From Klebsiella oxytoca NBRC 105695 (GTDB lineage Bacteria; Pseudomonadota; Gammaproteobacteria; Enterobacterales; Enterobacteriaceae): a stretch of DNA of 64,000 nucleotides. Under the pieces are notes generated by a model that saw only the letters and a program-made list of their open reading frames with translations, was not told where the DNA came from and made no database searches. This document shows, piece by piece, positions 61,277 through 64,000 of the stretch. The position numbers were made by a program, and so were the translations under genes. Each line of letters starts with the position of its first letter. Position 1 is the stretch's first letter. The DNA is taken from the NCBI RefSeq assembly GCF_001598695.1, contig NZ_BCZK01000001.1, positions 558,001 to 622,000 on the forward strand, written 5' to 3'.

Positions 61277-61660
61277 GTGAGGAATTTTTTAACTGTATTT
61301 TTATGCGCTATTTGCCTGGCAGGCTGTAAGCCAGGTAATGATCAGATTACTGATATCGCGAAGAAAGAAATTAAAAGGATAATGAAAGATCCTGATAGTG
61401 CCGAATTTACTGATTTGGTAACAATAGAAATAAATGATAGAGATATTGGAAATGGCGCATATTGCATAATCGGGAAAGTTAACGGGAGAAATAGTTTTGG
61501 TGCCTATAACGGACCGACCCCCTTTGCTATAACACTGGTTGCTGAGCCTACATTATTGCCATTTATGTCACCAAAGTATTATTTATCCAGTAAAGTATAC
61601 GTTCGTGATGAGGCCGATACTATTAGGTACATGGCTATACGTAAGCTATGCGGACAGTAA
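61277..61660 (+). CDS. small lipoprotein moron between tail genes K and I
   Basis: This 127-residue product comes from a GTG at 61277 with AAGGAG at six bases. The signal is VRNFLTVFLCAICLAGC, with a clear lipobox, LAGC. The mature part includes RIMKDPDSAEFTDL and a YCIIGKVNGRNSFGAYNG strand. It is AT-richer than the tail genes around it and is not a tail component. Lipoproteins at this place in T1/N15/phi80-type phages (Cor) block the phage receptor, but sequence relation to Cor is not evident. Confidence 0.75.
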   Translation: MRNFLTVFLCAICLAGCKPGNDQITDIAKKEIKRIMKDPDSAEFTDLVTIEINDRDIGNGAYCIIGKVNGRNSFGAYNGPTPFAITLVAEPTLLPFMSPKYYLSSKVYVRDEADTIRYMAIRKLCGQ

Positions 61661-61705
61661 ATAACACTAAAACTCGGCTTAACCGGGTTTTTAAATGGAA
61701 TATAT

Positions 61706-62305
61706 ATGCAAGAAACCATGACACGAATAGAGCTTTCTGGCGTTTTGGGAAAAACCTTTGGCAGGCTCCACTATCGTTTAATTAGCACAATTCATGAAGC
61801 AAGCGTGGCGCTAGCAGCGACCATTCCTGGGTTCGAAAAATTCATGATTAACAGTAAGGAACAGGGACTGACTTTTGCAGTTTTCAGGGGCAAAAAGAAT
61901 ATTGGTAAGGATGATTTGGGATTTCCTGCTACAGGAGAAGTCATCCGCATCGTTCCTATAGTTATTGGTAGTAAAAAGGCCGGGATTCTTCAAACGATTC
62001 TTGGCGCAGTGCTGGTCGTTGTGGGCGCAGTAATGACGTATGTTTCGGGCGGGACGGCTTCTCCACTGGCTGCAAGCCTTATGACCAGCGGCGCAGCCAT
62101 GATGCTGGGCGGCGTCGTCCAGATGCTTTCCCCTCAGCCCGGAGGTCTAGCCCGCAGAGAATCCCCTGAGAATAAAGCCAGCTATGCCTTTGGCGGTGTA
62201 ACAAATACCGCCTCACAGGGTTATCCCGTTGGTTTGCTTTATGGTCAGCGGCGAATTGGCGGCGCGATTATTTCCGCCGGAATTTATGTCGAAGACCAGC
62301 AATAG
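61706..62305 (+). CDS. tail assembly protein, lambda I-like
   Basis: This 199-residue protein starts MQETMTRIELSGVLGKTFGR. It carries a central hydrophobic pair of segments (about 95-145, LGAVLVVVGAVMTYVSGG and ASLMTSGAAMMLGGVVQML) and then the conserved YAFGGVTNTASQGYPVGLLYG. It is needed for tip assembly and is not found in the virion in lambda. A start at 61718 is also possible. J follows after a small hairpin. Confidence 0.9.
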   Translation: MQETMTRIELSGVLGKTFGRLHYRLISTIHEASVALAATIPGFEKFMINSKEQGLTFAVFRGKKNIGKDDLGFPATGEVIRIVPIVIGSKKAGILQTILGAVLVVVGAVMTYVSGGTASPLAASLMTSGAAMMLGGVVQMLSPQPGGLARRESPENKASYAFGGVTNTASQGYPVGLLYGQRRIGGAIISAGIYVEDQQ

Positions 62306-62370
62306 ATGTTTCAGTAAATAACACCCTCCAGTACAGGCCACCTTGCGGTGGCTTTTTTTATGGGCGTAAT

Positions 62371-64000
62371 ATGGCAAATAACATAATCAAAGGGCGCAAA
62401 GGTGGCAGCTCAAGCCAGCGCACGCCGACAGAACAGCCGGATGATTTACAGTCCGTAGCAAAAGCCAAAATTCTCATCGCGCTGGGCGAGGGTGAATTTG
62501 CAGGTGAGTTAACGGGCAAGGATATTTATCTCGATGGTACCCCGCTATTAAATGCCGACGGGTCAGAGAACTTTTCCGGCGTGGCCTGGGAATTTCGTCC
62601 CGGAACACAGGCCCAAAAATATATTCAGGGTATTCCGGGCACTGAAAATGAAATCAGCGTCGGAACAGAAATATCCAGTGAAACCGCCTGGAGCCATACG
62701 TTTACCAATACCCAGCTTTCCGCCGTTCGCGTCCGCCTGAAATGGCCATCCCTGATGAAACAGGAAGACGACGGGGACGTAGTGGGAAATACAGTTAAAT
62801 ACGCCATTGATTTACAGACCGATGGCGGTGCCTGGCAGACCGTGCTGGAAACGGCGGTGACCGGGAAAACCACGTCCGGCTATGAGCGCAGCCACCGCAT
62901 CGACCTGCCGCAGGCAGGGAGTACCTGGACTTTGCGACTGCGGAAAGTCTCGCCGGACGCCAACAGCGTCAAAATCGGCGATGTGATGACGCTGCAGAGC
63001 TACACAGAGGTAATCGACGCGAAGCTGCGCTATCCGCATACCGCGCTGCTCTATATCGAGTTCGACTCCAGCCAGTTTAATGGTTCCATCCCGCAAATTT
63101 CCTGTGAGCCACGCGGGCGCGTGATCCGCGTTCCGGATAACTATAATCCAGAAACCCGTGAGTATACCGGCACCTGGACAGGTGGCTTTAAGTGGGCATG
63201 GACGGATAACCCGGCATGGATTTATTACGATATCGTTGTTTCAGACCGGTTTGGCCTCGGCAACCGCCTGACCAGCGCCAATATTTCTAAATGGACGTTG
63301 TACCAGATCGCACAGTACTGCGATCAGCTGGTTCCGGATGGTAAGGGCGGCGACGGCATGGAGCCTCGCTATCTCTGTAACGTTTACGTGCAGGAACGCA
63401 ATGATGCCTACACCGTGCTGCGTGACTTTGCGGCTATTTTCCGGGGAATGACCTGCTGGAGCGGTGAGCAGATTGTTGTGCAGGCGGATATGCCGCGCGA
63501 TGTTGATTTCAACTATACGCGGGCGAATATCATTGGTAAACCGCGCTATTCGAGCAGCACCAGCAAGGCTCGCTACACCAACGCGCTCGTCTCCTGGTCC
63601 GACCCGGCGAACGCGTATGCTGATGCGATGGAACCGGCGTTCGTCCCGGAGCTGGTTTCCCGCTACAGCTTTAACCAGCTCGAAGTGACGGCCATTGGGT
63701 GTACCCGGCAGAGCGAAGCCCACAGGAAAGGGCTGTGGGGCATTCTGACCAACAACAAAGACCGAATGGTTGAGATTGATGTGGGGCTGGACGGTAAAAT
63801 CCCGCAGCCGGGCTACATCATTGGACTGGCTGATGAACTTCTGGCCGGACGCGTGAACGGCGGGCGTATCAGCGCAGTTAATGGACGGGTGATTACCCTT
63901 GACCGGGATACTGATGCAAAAGCTGGTGACCGGCTGCAGCTGAACCTGCCGTCAGGCATATCTCAGGCCCGGACGATCCAGTCAGTTAACGGTCGCCGAC
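62371..64000 (+). CDS. J: tail tip/host specificity protein J, N-terminal part (runs off window)
   Basis: This is the first 543 codons of the receptor-binding tip protein; the frame is still open at the window edge. It starts MANNIIKGRKGGSSSQRTP and has the J features KILIALGEGEFAGELTGKDIYL, TWTGGFKWAWTDNPAWIYYD and ERNDAYTVLRDFAAIFRGM. The full protein usually exceeds 1000 residues, with the receptor-binding part at the missing C-terminus, so host range cannot be judged here. Confidence 0.95.
   Translation, partial: MANNIIKGRKGGSSSQRTPTEQPDDLQSVAKAKILIALGEGEFAGELTGKDIYLDGTPLLNADGSENFSGVAWEFRPGTQAQKYIQGIPGTENEISVGTEISSETAWSHTFTNTQLSAVRVRLKWPSLMKQEDDGDVVGNTVKYAIDLQTDGGAWQTVLETAVTGKTTSGYERSHRIDLPQAGSTWTLRLRKVSPDANSVKIGDVMTLQSYTEVIDAKLRYPHTALLYIEFDSSQFNGSIPQISCEPRGRVIRVPDNYNPETREYTGTWTGGFKWAWTDNPAWIYYDIVVSDRFGLGNRLTSANISKWTLYQIAQYCDQLVPDGKGGDGMEPRYLCNVYVQERNDAYTVLRDFAAIFRGMTCWSGEQIVVQADMPRDVDFNYTRANIIGKPRYSSSTSKARYTNALVSWSDPANAYADAMEPAFVPELVSRYSFNQLEVTAIGCTRQSEAHRKGLWGILTNNKDRMVEIDVGLDGKIPQPGYIIGLADELLAGRVNGGRISAVNGRVITLDRDTDAKAGDRLQLNLPSGISQARTIQSVNGRR

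Larger units (their letters stand above)
22516..64000. mobile_element. lambdoid prophage with HK97-type head and lambda-type siphovirus tail, right end outside window
   Basis: The order is integrase, leftward recombination operon, repressor/Cro switch, O-P replication genes, accessory genes, Q, lysis genes, terminase, head, then tail. This is the standard lambdoid map. The first prophage signal is the repeat cluster ahead of int, and the last seen is the tail tip gene J, still open at the window edge. All structural genes in view are full length. Broken genes are confined to accessory zones and one HNH copy. Confidence 0.95.

Overview
The window is enterobacterial chromosome (Klebsiella/Enterobacter-like; the genus cannot be fixed from this sequence alone) with a resident lambdoid prophage. 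The host part keeps the classical E. coli trp-side order galU-hns-tdk-adhE-ychE-oppABCDF-yciU-clsA-yciY-yciI-tonB, with near-identical proteins. Three departures stand out. A Kv-type potassium channel with a C-terminal zinc ribbon sits after oppF. An Old Yellow Enzyme gene sits where E. coli has kch. The yniA-ydiZ-pfkB-ydiY block, which lies elsewhere in E. coli, is joined directly behind tonB.

Host layout: 1-15.3 kb holds the galU 3' end, the nucleoid protein H-NS, thymidine kinase, the fermentative AdhE, the MarC-family YchE, the complete oligopeptide ABC importer, the channel, YciU, cardiolipin synthase and YciY. 15.5-22 kb holds the OYE reductase, YciI, a Fur-box-preceded tonB, YniA, YdiZ, PfkB, YdiY and a small secreted protein.

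The prophage runs from just before the integrase (about 22.5 kb) past the right edge of the window. Its left arm is a leftward operon (xis-like, TraR/DksA zinc finger, an unrecognised conserved phage protein, RecT, RecE and several tiny proteins) controlled by a RacR-like repressor. Divergently, a YdaS/Cro-like protein, a CII-like protein, O and P replication proteins (with 21-bp iterons inside O) and small accessory genes follow. Both early promoters carry the same GTTTAT-N6-ATAAAC palindrome, so they look like matched left and right operators. An accessory zone (33.6-39 kb) follows with a 3'-truncated methyltransferase, a two-gene cassette ending in an HTH plus ImmA/IrrE-type metallopeptidase, a secreted free-standing TonB C-terminal domain, decayed ninB and cytosine-methyltransferase remnants, and a LexA-box-controlled DinI-like gene. 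Next come DUF1367-like, YbcO-like, YlcG-like and Q-type antiterminator genes.

The late region has two holin-like proteins, a GH19 endolysin and nested spanins. It then carries small cargo genes (a membrane protein between duplicated spanin tails, a YnfU-like zinc ribbon, a retropepsin-like aspartic protease), one broken and one intact HNH nuclease, and an HK97-type head module (terminase, portal, protease, capsid, connectors). The siphovirus tail module follows: tail tube, chaperones with a -1 frameshift site, tape measure, M, L, K, a lipoprotein, I, and J, which is cut by the window edge. The structural genes look intact, so the prophage is plausibly functional for assembly. The most interesting accessory elements are the HTH/ImmA-IrrE pair at 33.7-35.6 kb, the secreted TonB domain at 36.5 kb and the retropepsin-like gene at 45.6 kb.
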